Positions 32,586 to 40,433 of a stretch of 48,012 bases of DNA are shown here, one piece after another. Position 1 is the first letter of the stretch, and each line of letters opens with the position of its first letter. The notes under the pieces are model-generated. The model did not search any database. It was not told where the DNA came from and saw only the letters and a list, made by a program, of their open reading frames with translations. A program made the position numbers and the translations under genes. The DNA is taken from NCBI GenBank assembly GCA_014239365.1, contig JAAZZB010000025.1, forward strand, positions 1 to 48,012, given 5' to 3'. Origin of the DNA: Verrucomicrobiia bacterium (lineage in GTDB: Bacteria; Verrucomicrobiota; Verrucomicrobiia; Limisphaerales; UBA1100).

Positions 32586-33083
32586 TCAAGAGCCGGAATC
32601 AAGCGGCAACAAATCCGCATCCGAAGTGGCGTCGGGCGCGTACAGGCCCGGGCCGATGTTTTTCAAATGATCAGTGCTGTCGAACTCGCGTTTCCATTTG
32701 ACGCCATAAAAAATGCCGGCGGCAAGCGCGACAAACGCAAACACCGGCAACACAAGCCGCCAGTTCACGCGCGAGAAGGAGAGCATAATGGCATCGAGAA
32801 TCCCCGCACGCAGAGCAGCGTTGCTGCCGTCGGGCTGGCCTTCGCGGGCTTGGCCCATCTCAACATTCAGCTGATCGAGCAGCGCTTCCGTGTCCAGCTT
32901 CAGCATATTCGCGTAGCTGCGCACGAAGCCGCGCACGTACGCCGTCGCGGCGAATTCCTCATAACGGCCGCTTTCCAGCGCCTGCACTTGGTCGGTCTTG
33001 AGCTGAGTTGTCTCCACCACCTCCGCCAGCGCCAAGCCTTTCGCTTCGCGTGCGTGTCGTAATTGTTCAGCCACCGTTGCCAC
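32586..33083 (-). CDS. RodZ-like helix-turn-helix membrane protein
   Basis: 165 residues. Residues 1-70 form a Cro/C1-type HTH domain of the RodZ class (EQLRHAREAKGLALAEVVET, ALESGRYEEFAATAYVRGFV followed by RSYANMLKLD). A single membrane helix lies at about 108-129, and about 35 residues follow outside. RodZ anchors MreB to the membrane and helps set cell shape; here the periplasmic part is much shorter than in E. coli. A transcriptional role cannot be excluded. It leads the unit with rimO, pgsA and pgpA. It is divergent from the MBL gene across a palindrome at 33130-33153. Confidence 0.82.
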   Translation of the reverse strand: MATVAEQLRHAREAKGLALAEVVETTQLKTDQVQALESGRYEEFAATAYVRGFVRSYANMLKLDTEALLDQLNVEMGQAREGQPDGSNAALRAGILDAIMLSFSRVNWRLVLPVFAFVALAAGIFYGVKWKREFDSTDHLKNIGPGLYAPDATSDADLLPLDSGS

Positions 33084-33129
33084 GCAGCCAACTTAGCGAC
33101 CGTTCACAACGATTGGCACAAAAAGTTAT

Positions 33130-33153
33130 CCCAATGACATTGTGAACATTGGG
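33130..33153. promoter_or_regulatory. Operator-like palindrome in a divergent intergenic region
   Basis: CCCAATG (33130-33136) and CATTGGG (33147-33153) are exact inverted half-sites 10 bases apart, centred between the RodZ-like and MBL genes. The GGGTGA overlapping the right half is also the likely ribosome-binding site for ATG 33161, so a bound protein or a hairpin could block translation. Confidence 0.45.
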
Positions 33154-33160
33154 TGAATCA

Positions 33161-34012
33161 ATGTACATCTCCCTACCCGCAACATTTACAATGCACGCGA
33201 TTTCCGGTAGGTTTCCCCGCCAAGTGAGCAAGGCAACCCTTCACGCACTGGGCACAGGCGATGGCTGGGCCGGCGATTCGCGCGGGCACTCGGCGTTCAT
33301 TTATCGTCTCGGCGGACGCACGCTGCTGATCGATTGCGGCGAGCCGGTGAGCCGCCGTCTGCGTGCCGCCGGCATTACGCCCGATGATCTCGACGGCATT
33401 TTGCTGACCCATCTGCACTGCGATCACATTGGCGGATTTTTCATGTTGATGCAGGGGTTTTGGCTCGAAAAACGCACGCGGGATTTGACCGTGCATATGC
33501 CCGCCGAAGGCCTCGAACCCGTGCGCCGGATGCTCGATGCCGCATTTATTTTCCGCGAGTTGATGCCCGCCGCGCTGGATTTCGCTCCGCTCACCGCCAA
33601 CGAGCCATTGCACATTGGCCCCATAAAAATCACGCCGCACCCCACCACGCACCTCGAAACGTTGCGCCAACATTTTCAGGAAAAATATCCGCAAGGCTTT
33701 GAAGCGTTTAGTTTTATTTTGGAAACCGAAGACACTCGCATCGCCCACAGCGGAGACATCGGCGCGGCCACCGACCTCGAGCCATTACTCGCCAAACCGC
33801 TGGATTTATTCTGCTGCGAACTCGCCCACGTGGAGCCCACCGAACTCTTCGCCCTCCTCGCCACCAAAAAAATCGGCCACGTCTGCTTCACCCACCTCTC
33901 CCGCCAACACCGCGAAAATCTCGAACCCCTAAAAACCCAAGCCGCCGAAGCATTGGGAGGCATGGAGGTCACGTTTTTAGAAGACGATCAGTTGGTTGAA
34001 ATTTCCGATTGA
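33161..34012 (+). CDS. MBL-fold metallo-hydrolase (RNase Z-like)
   Basis: 283 residues. The metallo-beta-lactamase metal motif is THLHCDHIGG (HxHxDH), preceded by GRTLLIDCGEP, with later metal ligands at PHPTTH, AHSGDIG and FTHLSRQH. This arrangement is that of the RNase Z / phosphodiesterase branch, so cleavage of a phosphodiester is plausible. A cyclic-nucleotide phosphodiesterase role would be interesting because a cyclase and a cAMP-binding protein are encoded just downstream on the other strand, but this is only an inference. ATG 33161 was chosen for the GGGTGA ribosome-binding site 5 bases upstream; ATG 33191 is possible. The TGA stop lies in a family I repeat. Confidence 0.88.
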   Translation: MYISLPATFTMHAISGRFPRQVSKATLHALGTGDGWAGDSRGHSAFIYRLGGRTLLIDCGEPVSRRLRAAGITPDDLDGILLTHLHCDHIGGFFMLMQGFWLEKRTRDLTVHMPAEGLEPVRRMLDAAFIFRELMPAALDFAPLTANEPLHIGPIKITPHPTTHLETLRQHFQEKYPQGFEAFSFILETEDTRIAHSGDIGAATDLEPLLAKPLDLFCCELAHVEPTELFALLATKKIGHVCFTHLSRQHRENLEPLKTQAAEALGGMEVTFLEDDQLVEISD

Positions 34013-34293
34013 AGATTTACGAGTGACGATTGGTTTTAATCGTCAATCAGCAATCGTCAATCATAATTCGTAAATCACAGGTTGCCCTGAAATGGGCACT
34101 CCAACTGTCGCAACAAATTCAGGAGTGCCCCTTCAGGGCACGATTGTTCATCCCCTTTTCCGAGGGCGATGCCCTCGGCTATAATGGATCTGCCTTTCAG
34201 GCAGAGATGAATGACGAAAGCAAATTTCAGATTGAAGATTTTCGAGTGACGATTGGTTTTAATCGTCAATCAACAATCATAATTCGTAAATCA
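34008..34293. repeat. Two direct family I copies flanking a 150-base segment
   Basis: Copies at 34008-34078 and 34231-34293 share ATTGAAGATT, CGAGTGACGATTGGTTTTAA and ATTCGTAAATCA. The DNA between them contains further short hairpins (GTGCCCTGAA-like against TTCAGGGCAC, CGAGGGCGATGCCCTCGG, CTGCCTTTCAGGCAG). No coding region is seen; the first copy supplies the stop of the MBL gene. Confidence 0.8.
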
Positions 34294-34295
34294 AA

Positions 34296-35006
34296 TCACC
34301 GGCTCGACTGCATCAGAATCAAATCCTTCTTGTGCCGTTCATTGTCGGCGCGCATTCGGGAAGACATTTTGGCAGCGAGTGCGGCGAGGAAGGGCGTGGC
34401 GATTTCCGGTTGTTGATCCACGAGACGCTCGAATTCCTTGGCATCGATCTTGAGCAACACGCCGTCGCTATTGGCCACGATGTCGGCGCTGCGTTTGCCG
34501 CGATCGAACAATGAAATTTCTCCGAACACTTCGCCGGCCTTCAGCGTGGCGAGCAGCGTTTCTTTGCCGCCGACCATTTTGCGCACGCGCACCACGCCTT
34601 CGAGCAGCACAAACATCGCGTCGCCAATGTCGCCTTCGTTCACGAGGATTTCGAACTTCGCAAACTTTTGCACCTCCATGCTTTGCGCGAAGCGGCCGCG
34701 TTGTTGGTCGCTCATCCCCTTGAAAATTTCCACGCCCTCCAACGTGCCCACGGGTACGCCGGGGATCAACGGGCTATGCACGATGGTGCCGGGCTTCATC
34801 AAGCCCGCCGCCTTTTCAAAAAAAAGACCCAACTCCGGCAGATCACCGGCGCGCGCCCATTGCTCGGTGTCTTCGAGATACAGCCAAATCGCATCGGTCA
34901 CGCGCGCTTCGCGAATCCATTGGCTGAGCGTGGGGAAATCGATGGGGCCGTAGACCACGTCATCCGCGGCCCACACCTTATAAGTTCGATTCGTCGCCAT
35001 CGCCAT
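34296..35006 (-). CDS. GYF_2-like plus cyclic-nucleotide-binding domain protein
   Basis: 236 residues. Residues 7-60 resemble a GYF_2 domain (YKVWAADDVVYGPIDFPTLS, then a WLYLEDTEQWARAGDLPEL end). Residues about 93-215 are a cNMP-binding domain whose phosphate-binding cassette is intact: F161-G-E163-I-S-L, then R172-S-A. The Glu contacts the ribose 2'-OH and the Arg the cyclic phosphate, so cAMP or cGMP binding is expected. There is no HTH domain, so it is not a CRP-type regulator; output is probably by protein interaction through the GYF-like part. It is the next gene after the FtsK-cyclase on the same strand, 173 bases away, making it the obvious reader of that cyclase. ATG 35006 was chosen; ATG 35000 is equally possible. 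Confidence 0.87.
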   Translation of the reverse strand: MAMATNRTYKVWAADDVVYGPIDFPTLSQWIREARVTDAIWLYLEDTEQWARAGDLPELGLFFEKAAGLMKPGTIVHSPLIPGVPVGTLEGVEIFKGMSDQQRGRFAQSMEVQKFAKFEILVNEGDIGDAMFVLLEGVVRVRKMVGGKETLLATLKAGEVFGEISLFDRGKRSADIVANSDGVLLKIDAKEFERLVDQQPEIATPFLAALAAKMSSRMRADNERHKKDLILMQSSR

Positions 35007-35042
35007 CGCGGGCAAGTTACGCCGAGGCGGGTTGAATGGAAA

Positions 35043-35179
35043 GGGGATTTTGAAGGCCCAATTTCCAAAACCCAAATCCAAAGGAAATCCAAATGACCAA
35101 ATCCCAAGGAGGCGCGAAAGTGGGTTGTTGGGATTTGGGTATTCCTTGGGCCTTGGGTTTTGGGGAATTGGTCATTCCC
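35043..35179. repeat. CCCAAATCC-rich inverted repeat (family J)
   Basis: The gap between the FtsK-cyclase gene and the cNMP-binding gene is filled by CCAAAACCCAAATCC-type and GGGATTTGGGTATTCC-type arms. A smaller relative may lie at 5707-5770. The hairpins could partly reduce read-through between the two genes. Confidence 0.5.
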
Positions 35180-38100
35180 CTAAACCAATTCCGCCACGCC
35201 TTGGCCGCGTCCGTCGGCGCCGCCTCCGTCGAGGTCGATGAGGATTTCTCGGGGCTCGTGGCCTTGGGCGGGGCCGACGATGCCGCGGTCTTCTAGCTCG
35301 TCCATGATGCGCGCGGCGCGGGTGTAGCCGAGGCGCAGGCGGCGTTGCAGTTTGGAGACGCTGGCTTTTTGTTCGCTGCGGATCACCTCGATGCATTGCT
35401 GGATGAGATCTTCATCCTCACCGCTGGCGGCTGAGCCGGCTAAGGCGGGTTTGGAAAGTTGCTGGGTGATGTCCACCTCGAACTTCGGTTTGCCTTGGCC
35501 GGTGATGAAGCTGACGATTTGTTGCACCTCTTCGTCGGTGACAAGCGGGCCTTGGGCGCGGATGGGTTTGGGCGCGCCGGGCGGTTGATAGAGCATATCG
35601 CCTTTGCCCAAAAGTTTCTCCGCGCCCATCTCGTCGAGGATGACGCGGCTGTCGATTTTGGAGGCGACTTGGAATGCAATGCGGCTGGGGATGTTGGCTT
35701 TGATGACGCCGGTGATGACTTTCACGCTCGGGCGCTGGGTGGCGACGATGCAGTGGATGCCGGCGGCGCGGGCCATTTGGGTGATGCGCGCGATGGCGTT
35801 TTCCACCTCGGCGGGCGCGGTGAGCATGAGATCGGCCAGCTCGTCAATGACCACGACAATATAACTAAGCCGATCGGGGATTTCGATTTCTTCGTCGCGG
35901 GGCACCACGATTTCTTCATCGATCTCCACAGCGAATCCTTCGGAACTGCCGCGCTCGCCGTCAAAGAGCGTCATCTGCGGCTCCGGCTCAGCGAGCGGTT
36001 TGTCGCGGCGGCGTTTGTTGAAGGATTGGATGTTCTTCACATTTTCCTTCGCAAAAATTTTGTAGCGCTTTTCCATTTCCGAAACCACCCAACGCAACGC
36101 GAGGATGACTTTTTTGGGATCCGTCACCACCGGCATCGCGAGGTGCGGCAGGGTGTTGTACATTTGCAGCTCCACCACTTTGGGATCGATCATCACGAGC
36201 CGCAATTCATCCGGCGAAAACTTATAAAGCAGCGAGGCGACGATGCCATTCATACACACGCTCTTGCCCGCGCCGGTGGCGCCGGCGATGAGCAAGTGCG
36301 GCATCTCGGCGAGGTCGGCCACGATGGGTTTGCCGTACACATCTTTGCCGAGCGCCACGGGCACTTTGGCTTTGCTCTTTTTCCACTCATCGCTTTCGAG
36401 CAGATCGCGCATGATGACTTTCGTCTTGATGCGATTGGGCACCTCGACGCCCACGGTACTTTTGCCGGGCACGGGGGCGAGGATGTTGATGCGCTCTGCC
36501 TTGAGCGCCGCGGTGATGTTGTTGGTGTAAGTCGTGATTTTTTCCATCTTCACGCCCGGCGCGGGATGGAACTCGAAGCGGGTGATGGTCGGCCCTTTGG
36601 TGATGTCGCCGAGCGCAACTTCCACGCCGAATTGCTTGAGCGTTTGTTGGATGGTAATGGCGGCGGCTTTGAGTTCGTCGGTGGAATCGGTGGGCGCGTC
36701 AATGAATTCCGGCGCTTGCAAATATTCAACCGGCGGCAGTTTGTAATTTTCAATAAGCGGGCCGCGCGCCACGGCGGTGGGTTTGGGACGTTTGAGCTTG
36801 GCGGGGCCGGTGCTGGAAATGGCAGGGGCGATGTGCACCGTCGGCTCGGTGTCATCTTCTGGATCGCCAAGAATTTCCTCCGCAGTGGCTACCGCGTGGT
36901 CGGCTTCTTCTTCCGGCTCCGCTTCAACCACTTCTGGATTTGCTGTAAGATCTTCGTCCTCGAACACCGTCTCGGGCAACGTCTCCACGGCGACGGCCAC
37001 GGTGTAGATTTCTGCTTTTTGGGTGAGGCCTTCCAACACAAACTCGCCGAGCAACCGCACTTCGTACTGCGGTTGACTGTTCAAGTCCTGCTGAATTTTT
37101 GCGGACACCGCCACGCCGCCGACCGGCGCGTATTTCTCAATGCGCGAGGCGATGTTCACGCCGTCACCGAGAATGTCGTTGCCTTCGCGCACCACGTCGC
37201 CCTGATGAATGCCGATGCGCAGCTCGAGATGCTCTTCGCCGAGCACCTTTTCCTGAATGGCCAGCGCACACTCAACGGCACTGAGCGAGCTGTCGAAACT
37301 TAAAAGCAAACCATCGCCGATTTCCTTGAGCCATTCGCCTTCAAATTGTTTGACCAATGGCTTGAGCAGACGCCGTTGTTTTTTGAGAAGCTTCAGCGCC
37401 GCTTTTTCATCGCGATTGGCGAGGCCGGAATAATCCACGATATCCGTGAACACAATCGCCGCCAACTTGCGGCGCGGTTCTGTGGGCGCATCCTCACCAT
37501 CAACGGCCACCTTGGGGCGCGCCTGCGGTTGGCTGAGGTCGATGATGTTCGGTTCCTCGCGGGTGACGTCGGCGGGCATCGCATTGGCGGTTTCCACCAG
37601 CTCCTTTTGTAAGTCCGCCACGCGCTGTTTCAAATCCGCCTCACGTTGGTTGAGGTCGATCTCCTCCTCGGCCATCGGTTGCGAGCGATCCACCTTGCGC
37701 AGCTTCCATTTTGCCCACGCGGCTTTGGCCCATTCTTTAAGCTGAAAATTCGTGAGGTAAAGCAGGCTCACCAAATACACCGCCAGCAATAACACCGTGG
37801 CGCCCGCCGTGCCCACGTGTTGGAAAATGCCTTTGTGCAACAGCATACCCACATAGCCGCCGGCACCCACCGTGTTCAAACTTTTCGCCAGTCCGCCAAA
37901 GAGGCCGGGATACAAACTGAGCCCCGCCGATCCCGCCAACACCAACGCCACCGCCCACGGCCAACGCTTGCGCAGGCCATCAAGTTTATCCGTGAAAAAT
38001 GCGATGGAGAAAATCAGCGTCAACGGCGGCAACAAATACGCCGCCACGCCGAGCGCCATAAAGCAGCCTTGCGCCAGCCACGCCCCGAGCGTGCCCACGA

Positions 38101-38269
38101 GATTATGCAGGGGGTCGTTGACGTTTGTGCCGTTGAGCGACAGATCGCCTTTATCAAAGGAAAACAGCGCCAACAAAAATAACACGGCCAAGGCCAAAAG
38201 CCCAATCCCGAGCACTTCGTTGGCACCTCCTTTGGAATCCGTTTTTTTTGGAGCCTCCTTACGCGCCAT
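35180..38269 (-). CDS. ftsK: FtsK/SpoIIIE DNA translocase with embedded class III adenylate cyclase domain
   Basis: 1029 residues in one uninterrupted frame. Four membrane helices (about 20-39, 62-82, 103-121, 155-174) and a charged helical stretch (about 198-230) come first. A class III nucleotidyl cyclase domain occupies about 265-430. Metal aspartates are D276 (VFTDIVDYSG) and D319 (KEIGDG); base-selecting K315 and D365 (DILGDGVN) indicate ATP; transition-state N372 and R376 (VNIASR) are present. An acidic Pro-rich linker (430-500) leads to the FtsK motor: Walker A GATGAGKS (663-670), Walker B VVVIDE (D809, E810), ATQRPSVKVITG, and a C-terminal gamma winged helix (about 952-1012) that reads KOPS-like DNA. 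The motor pumps chromosome ends through the septum. Cyclase fusion to FtsK is not an architecture I know. The next gene encodes a cyclic-nucleotide-binding protein. Confidence 0.95.
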   Translation of the reverse strand: MARKEAPKKTDSKGGANEVLGIGLLALAVLFLLALFSFDKGDLSLNGTNVNDPLHNLVGTLGAWLAQGCFMALGVAAYLLPPLTLIFSIAFFTDKLDGLRKRWPWAVALVLAGSAGLSLYPGLFGGLAKSLNTVGAGGYVGMLLHKGIFQHVGTAGATVLLLAVYLVSLLYLTNFQLKEWAKAAWAKWKLRKVDRSQPMAEEEIDLNQREADLKQRVADLQKELVETANAMPADVTREEPNIIDLSQPQARPKVAVDGEDAPTEPRRKLAAIVFTDIVDYSGLANRDEKAALKLLKKQRRLLKPLVKQFEGEWLKEIGDGLLLSFDSSLSAVECALAIQEKVLGEEHLELRIGIHQGDVVREGNDILGDGVNIASRIEKYAPVGGVAVSAKIQQDLNSQPQYEVRLLGEFVLEGLTQKAEIYTVAVAVETLPETVFEDEDLTANPEVVEAEPEEEADHAVATAEEILGDPEDDTEPTVHIAPAISSTGPAKLKRPKPTAVARGPLIENYKLPPVEYLQAPEFIDAPTDSTDELKAAAITIQQTLKQFGVEVALGDITKGPTITRFEFHPAPGVKMEKITTYTNNITAALKAERINILAPVPGKSTVGVEVPNRIKTKVIMRDLLESDEWKKSKAKVPVALGKDVYGKPIVADLAEMPHLLIAGATGAGKSVCMNGIVASLLYKFSPDELRLVMIDPKVVELQMYNTLPHLAMPVVTDPKKVILALRWVVSEMEKRYKIFAKENVKNIQSFNKRRRDKPLAEPEPQMTLFDGERGSSEGFAVEIDEEIVVPRDEEIEIPDRLSYIVVVIDELADLMLTAPAEVENAIARITQMARAAGIHCIVATQRPSVKVITGVIKANIPSRIAFQVASKIDSRVILDEMGAEKLLGKGDMLYQPPGAPKPIRAQGPLVTDEEVQQIVSFITGQGKPKFEVDITQQLSKPALAGSAASGEDEDLIQQCIEVIRSEQKASVSKLQRRLRLGYTRAARIMDELEDRGIVGPAQGHEPREILIDLDGGGADGRGQGVAELV

Positions 38270-38420
38270 CCGCCAAAAGTAGAGCAGAAACTGAGGCGTT
38301 TTACAAACTCAATCTGGGGGGAGGGGCGGGTTCCCCCTCACCCCAAATCCAATAAGCAACATTCCTCCGGCGGTTCAAAAATTGTCTCACCGATGTGTTT
38401 CTGGTAACGTCCGCCAACCC

Positions 38421-39500
38421 GTGAACAACCCGTTGCCGAAAATCCCGAACCCGTGGAAGATCTTTCGTGAAGATCTTGCGCAGGTGATGGAGCAGGAAAG
38501 CCGCGTGGTGCTGCCCAAACGCTGGATGCGCGTGGCGCGGTTTATTCTGCTGGCGTATCGCAAGTTCGATGAGGAACGCTGCTTCATGCGCGCGGCCGCG
38601 CTGTCCTTCAACTCGCTGCTCGCGCTCATCCCCGTCCTCGCGCTGGCCACGGTGCTGACCACCGCCATCGGGCAGGACGGCAAATCGCAATCGGTGCAGC
38701 AGTTCGTGGGGAAAATTATTGTCAGCGTGTTGCCGGCCAAACACGAGGATCCGGCAAAAGAAAAGGAGATCAAAAAAATCCGCAATGGCTTGCAAGAAAA
38801 TATTTCTGACTTCAGCAACAACCTCGCGCAACAGGTGAAGTTCGATAAAACGGGCGTGCTCAGTGCGTTGGTGTTTGTGTATCTCGGGTTGATGGTGGTG
38901 ATGCAATTGGAAGATACGTTTAATGATTTGTGGGCCGTGCGGCGGAGTCGCGTGTGGTACTCGCAGTTGCTAAAATTTTCACCGGGACTGGTGCTCGGCC
39001 CCGGCTGCATCATCCTCGCCTTCGCGCTGGCCAACGCGGTGCATTTTGAAAACATCAGCGGCCAACTGCAATCAATGGGCGCGGTGGGCAACGTGCTCGT
39101 GCCGTTGCTCTTTGCGATGGCGGGCCTCTCGTTTTTGTACAAGCTCATCCCGAACACCAAAGTTTCGTGGACCGCTGCGATTTGGGGTGGCGTGGTGGCG
39201 GGCATTTTGTGGCAACTCAATCACCTCGCCAGCGCGCTGTATATTTCGCACGTGGTGGTGGAGAAAGGGTGGTACTCGCAAACCTACGGCGGCAGCCTCG
39301 GCCTGTTGCCGGTGTTTATGTTGGCGGTTTATTTTACGTGGCTGATTCTGCTGTACGGCGCGCTCGTCGCCGCGCGCGTGCAATACCACACCACGCCCCT
39401 CCAGGAATCCGTGGAGGACAAAGATGCCGAGCCGGAAAAACCTGAGCCCGGCGAACGCGAAGGCGACGATTCAGGCGAAACCGATGAAGCCAAAAAATAA
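38421..39500 (+). CDS. YihY/BrkB family membrane protein
   Basis: 359 residues from GTG 38421; TTG 38382 is an alternative. Family landmarks: RAAALSFNSLLALIPVLALA at the first helix, YLGLMVVMQLEDTFNDLWAV, then FLYKLIPNTKVSWTAAIWGG and YGGSLGLLPVFMLAVYFTWL. About six membrane helices are predicted, with a highly charged acidic C-terminal tail (EDKDAEPEKPEPGEREGDD). The family was formerly called ribonuclease BN, which is incorrect; its role is uncertain (transport or envelope integrity). It is divergent from ftsK. The last 17 bases overlap the start of the DUF4149-like gene, indicating coupling. Confidence 0.9.
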   Translation: MNNPLPKIPNPWKIFREDLAQVMEQESRVVLPKRWMRVARFILLAYRKFDEERCFMRAAALSFNSLLALIPVLALATVLTTAIGQDGKSQSVQQFVGKIIVSVLPAKHEDPAKEKEIKKIRNGLQENISDFSNNLAQQVKFDKTGVLSALVFVYLGLMVVMQLEDTFNDLWAVRRSRVWYSQLLKFSPGLVLGPGCIILAFALANAVHFENISGQLQSMGAVGNVLVPLLFAMAGLSFLYKLIPNTKVSWTAAIWGGVVAGILWQLNHLASALYISHVVVEKGWYSQTYGGSLGLLPVFMLAVYFTWLILLYGALVAARVQYHTTPLQESVEDKDAEPEKPEPGEREGDDSGETDEAKK

Positions 39501-40038
39501 TCCGCAGCGCATCGCGCAACTGGTGTTCGTGCTCACCGCCGCCGTGTGGCTGGGCGGCGCGGTATTTTTCACCTTCGTGGCAGGCCCGATGTTTTTCGCG
39601 CCCGAACTGGCCGAAGCCCTCCCCAAACCGCGCGACGGAATCGTGGCACAGGAACTCATCCACCGCTTCACCGCCTTCCAACTTTCGCTCGCCGCCATCG
39701 CCGCACTCGCGCTGTTGGCCGGTTGGCGTTTGGAAAGTGATGGCGAAGGCGGGAAATTTCCCCGCGCGCGGGCATTACTGTTGGCGGTGATGGTGGCGCT
39801 GATTGTGTTCGGTTTGATTTACATCACCCCGCGCCTCGAATGGCTGCACCAAATGAAGTACCCCGACTATTTCAAAATCGGAACCACTCCCGAACAAACC
39901 GCTTACGCCAACAAATCCTTCGGCCCGCTTCACGGCATTTCGCAAATTGGAAATTTGGTGGTGCTATTCGGCTTAGTCGCCCAACTCGTGCTCGCATGGA
40001 AAGCCGCCGTGGGGATGAAAGAAGATCGCTCAATGTAG
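39484..40038 (+). CDS. DUF4149-like (TMEM205-type) membrane protein
   Basis: 184 residues with four hydrophobic helices. The first, QLVFVLTAAVWLGGAVFFTF followed by VAGPMFF, and the pair RFTAFQLSLAAIAALALLAG / LLLAVMVALIVFGLIYITPR, resemble DUF4149 proteins (yeast/human TMEM205 relatives). Function unknown. ATG 39484 overlaps the YihY stop by 17 bases. The stop TAG (40036-40038) is the TAG of a TGTAGCCC family H repeat, so the C-terminus EDRSM ends where the repeat begins. Confidence 0.8.
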   Translation: MKPKNNPQRIAQLVFVLTAAVWLGGAVFFTFVAGPMFFAPELAEALPKPRDGIVAQELIHRFTAFQLSLAAIAALALLAGWRLESDGEGGKFPRARALLLAVMVALIVFGLIYITPRLEWLHQMKYPDYFKIGTTPEQTAYANKSFGPLHGISQIGNLVVLFGLVAQLVLAWKAAVGMKEDRSM

Positions 40039-40080
40039 CCCGGGCCGCGCGCCCGATATTTGAAAACCACCCGGGCTACA
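40034..40080. repeat. Family H palindromic repeat, copy 2
   Basis: TGTAGCCCGGGCC at the left and CCCGGGCTACA at the right enclose about 20 bases. It spans the convergent junction between the DUF4149-like gene and rsfS and provides the former's stop codon. Confidence 0.85.
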
Positions 40081-40426
40081 CTTCCGCTGGCTCCACCAAA
40101 GCGGCGTCGTTCCAGAGGCCTTCGAGATCGTATTCGTCGCGGACGGATTCAAGCATCACGTGCACGATCACGTCGTAGTAATCCAGCACCACCCATTGGT
40201 TTCTTCGATCGCCCTCGGGTTTGGGCGGAGGCACGGCGTGATCTTTTTGGAGGCGACCGGCGATATCCGTCCAAATCGCGCGCACGTGCGGTTCGCTGTT
40301 GCCGGTGGCGATCACAAAATAATCCGTGATGGTCGACACCTCGCGCACGTCGAGCACGAGCAGATTCCCCGCCTTTTTATCGTCGGCGTATTCGCGGCAC
40401 GCCAGAGCCAATGCTTGTCCTTCCAT
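40076..40426 (-). CDS. rsfS: Ribosomal silencing factor RsfS
   Basis: 116 residues, the standard RsfS (Iojap) length. It binds ribosomal protein uL14 and keeps 50S and 30S subunits apart in starved cells. Motifs seen: LLVLDVREVSTITDYFVIAT (the S-x-x-x-D-Y-F-V signature), SEPHVRAIWTDIAGRL and NQWVVLDYYDVIVHVMLESV followed by RDEYDLEGLW. It lies 7 bases after nadD on the same strand, a neighbour pair common across bacteria. The last codons overlap the edge of a family H repeat. Confidence 0.96.
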   Translation of the reverse strand: MEGQALALACREYADDKKAGNLLVLDVREVSTITDYFVIATGNSEPHVRAIWTDIAGRLQKDHAVPPPKPEGDRRNQWVVLDYYDVIVHVMLESVRDEYDLEGLWNDAALVEPAEV

Positions 40427-40433
40427 GTCAGTT

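Noticed and set aside
34296-35006. CRP/FNR-type transcription regulator
   Set aside because: It has a cNMP-binding domain but no helix-turn-helix C-terminal domain; the N-terminal part is GYF_2-like instead.
35459-37303. Long plus-strand open frame (614 codons) opposite ftsK
   Set aside because: His/Asp/Val-rich translation without family motifs, a mirror of GC-rich codon use in the FtsK-cyclase gene, which has clear domain motifs.
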